Of a DNA stretch of 64,000 nucleotides, positions 62,964 to 64,000 are shown one piece after another (position 1 is the first letter of the stretch; each line of letters begins with the position of its first letter). Made by a program: the position numbers and the translations under genes. Where the stretch lies: the NCBI GenBank assembly GCA_965201085.1, contig CBDAVS010000025.1, positions 744,001 through 808,000 on the forward strand, written 5' to 3'. Origin of the DNA: JAPOUP01 sp965201085. Lineage in GTDB: Bacteria > Pseudomonadota > Alphaproteobacteria > Rhodobacterales > Rhodobacteraceae. The notes beneath the pieces are model-generated. The model made no database searches. It was not told where the DNA came from and saw only the letters and a list, made by a program, of their open reading frames with translations.

Positions 62964-64000
62964 CGCACACCTCCCGCGGCCAGCCGCTGGCCGACCGCAT
63001 CATGGAAAGCCGGTGACCGCTGCGGCACACCCTCCGGACGTTGCCGCATGGGACGCGGCGGTGGAGCTTCGCGGCGCGCGGGGTCGACCCGGCGCCGGAT
63101 GGCGGGCGATGCGGGTGCCGTCCTCAGGGATGCGGGTTCCGTCGACGTGGTTCCGCGCCTCAGCGGCGCGTTCGCGCGCTGTCCCCGGCACCGGGTGGTG
63201 GCCGCCGTCAACCGGGACCATGCCCCCGTGGCCGACCCGCCTTTCCACCGCCGGCACCGCGCCGCGGGGAATGGCGAGCGAAGGTCCGGGCGCCGGGCGC
63301 CCCCCGCCGAAGGCTTCGTCAACGACCCGTTCCGCGGTGGCCTGTACTCGGGGACTGGCGATCCCGTGCCGCCATGCATCGGACCGGGCGTCCGGATCAT
63401 CGGTGTTCCGGAACGTTCGGGCCGGAAAGAGGTCCCGCCGGATATATCGGAACGGGCGTTCGACCCTGCCTTTCGTCCGGGCCCGATACGGCTTGCGGGC
63501 CCCGGGCGCGGAGCCGTAACGGTTCAACGGCGCGATATGACGGCGCATCACCGTTCGCGGGCTCCGGCCGGACACGGACCGACCCCGGAGCCGGCGTGAA
63601 TGGCCAGGGACAGGGCTGAACGGCCGGACCCTGCGGATCACACCGGGCCCGTCGGTGAACCCCACCCTGAACCCGGCGAAATCCACCCGCGCCCGCCTGC
63701 CCGGAGGTGTTCCGGACCGCACCGCGGAAGGCGCGCGTCGAGGCGGACGCAACCCAGGCGAAAACGGCTTCGGCGTCGGATGGCCGCCTTCATGCCCCAT
63801 GGACCTGATCCCGCGCGGCGGACGCCGGCCCGACGGATCCGGAAAGTTCCGGACCCTCCCTTCCGGATAATCCCGATATGGATCCAGCACGCCGCCCCGT
63901 AACGCACGCGGCCCATAAACCGGCGCCTCCGGACCCCGCTCCGGATATCCGCGCACCGTCCCGCGGTCAGGACCGACCCTGCGCGCGATGGCCGAGATGC
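62960..64000 (-). pseudogene. istA: IstA transposase of IS21, internal deletion, partial at window end
   Basis: It enters from the right end with the N-terminal helix-turn-helix region (ISAIARRVGPDRGTVRGYPE-RGPEAPVYGPRA). It continues RARVDFAGFRVGFTDGPGVI-RRV and GHSRRLRGR. It then passes from VMRRHIAPLNRYGSAPGARK to PYRARTKGRVERPFRYIRRD, losing the segment that holds the second catalytic aspartate. A frameshift near 63090 moves the C-terminus (SPAFHDAVGQRLAAGGVR) to another frame ending at 62960. Non-functional. Confidence 0.78.

Larger units (their letters stand above)
62353..64000 (-). mobile_element. IS21-family element, internally deleted, running off the window
   Basis: The left terminus TGTCAATGGCATCTTAAATT begins at about 62354 and is IS21-like. 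It contains istB and istA remnants on the minus strand, overlapping as usual (ATG of istB at 62963 against the istA stop at 62960). Both genes have lost their catalytic cores by internal deletion. Confidence 0.75.

Noticed and set aside
62787..63599. Plus-strand frame of 270 residues over the IS21 remnant
   Set aside because: It is a shadow of istA/istB on the minus strand; composition is Arg/Pro/Gly-rich with no family features.
1..64000. tRNA or rRNA genes
   Set aside because: I looked through the larger intergenic gaps and saw no cloverleaf-like sequence or rRNA segment; a tRNA covariance search would be needed to exclude them fully.

Overview
The window reads as chromosome of an alphaproteobacterium. 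The evidence is gene order and gene content: kdsD-lptC-lptA-lptB-hpf-ptsN, an aminotransferase-ftsK-lolA run, and a ubiH-like / Trm112 / LON-domain / thioredoxin-TPR / xth / ubiK cluster, all high in GC. Compact housekeeping blocks alternate with heavily decayed mobile DNA. Nearly every insertion sequence except one IS30 and one IS1634-family copy is frameshifted, internally deleted or interrupted, and several host genes are also broken. I infer a genome that has gone through IS expansion and relaxed selection. I cannot name the species.

Layout. 1-9.1 kb: IS graveyard (an ISNCY-type element split by an intact IS30; a truncated DNA methyltransferase; IS5 and IS1595 remnants with a proline-rich passenger gene; a second, broken IS30; a DUF4160/DUF2442 pair; a TnpB remnant; a second ISNCY-type element). 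9.8-14.3 kb: Rieske ferredoxin and an RND efflux pump with its adaptor. 14.5-19.1 kb: YcaQ-like glycosylase and an idonate/gluconate block (idnD, 2-hydroxyacid dehydrogenase, idnO, broken gluconokinase). 19.1-24 kb: RNase D, then the Kdo/LPS-transport cluster with hpf and ptsN; rpoN, usually found between lptB and hpf, is absent. 24.4-25.8 kb: decayed LytTR regulator and DUF2306 gene. 25.9-31.6 kb: hspQ, a lytic-transglycosylase-like lipoprotein, lolA, ftsK and an aminotransferase. 32.2-35.8 kb: an AAA-ATPase-like/DUF1703 pseudogene split by an intact IS1634-family element that is flanked by a 125-bp direct duplication. 36.3-43.9 kb: HugZ-like protein, broken sorbitol-dehydrogenase-like SDR, amidase and the ubiH-to-ubiK cluster. 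44-45.4 kb: a lone type I-E-like repeat, a truncated ISNCY-type element and a truncated DruA-like reading frame. 45.45-60.9 kb: a complete type I-C CRISPR-Cas locus with 119 repeats and all seven cas genes apparently intact. 61.3-64 kb: IS256 and IS21 remnants running off the end.

How the parts work together. The I-C locus is the one accessory system that looks functional. It has Cas3, Cas5, Cas8 (with a likely internally initiated Cas11), Cas7, Cas4, Cas1 and Cas2, transcribed leftward toward a leader and array. The newest (leader-proximal) spacers are abnormally short (29, 12 and 4 nt). Three older spacers recur in slightly diverged form, in the same order, closer to the leader, which suggests repeated acquisition from related invaders. 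The IS copies appear to decay mainly by A:T to G:C transitions and carry long G homopolymers. That is the opposite of the usual bacterial mutation bias and is compatible with a mismatch-repair-deficient past. This is the most testable genome-wide hypothesis here.
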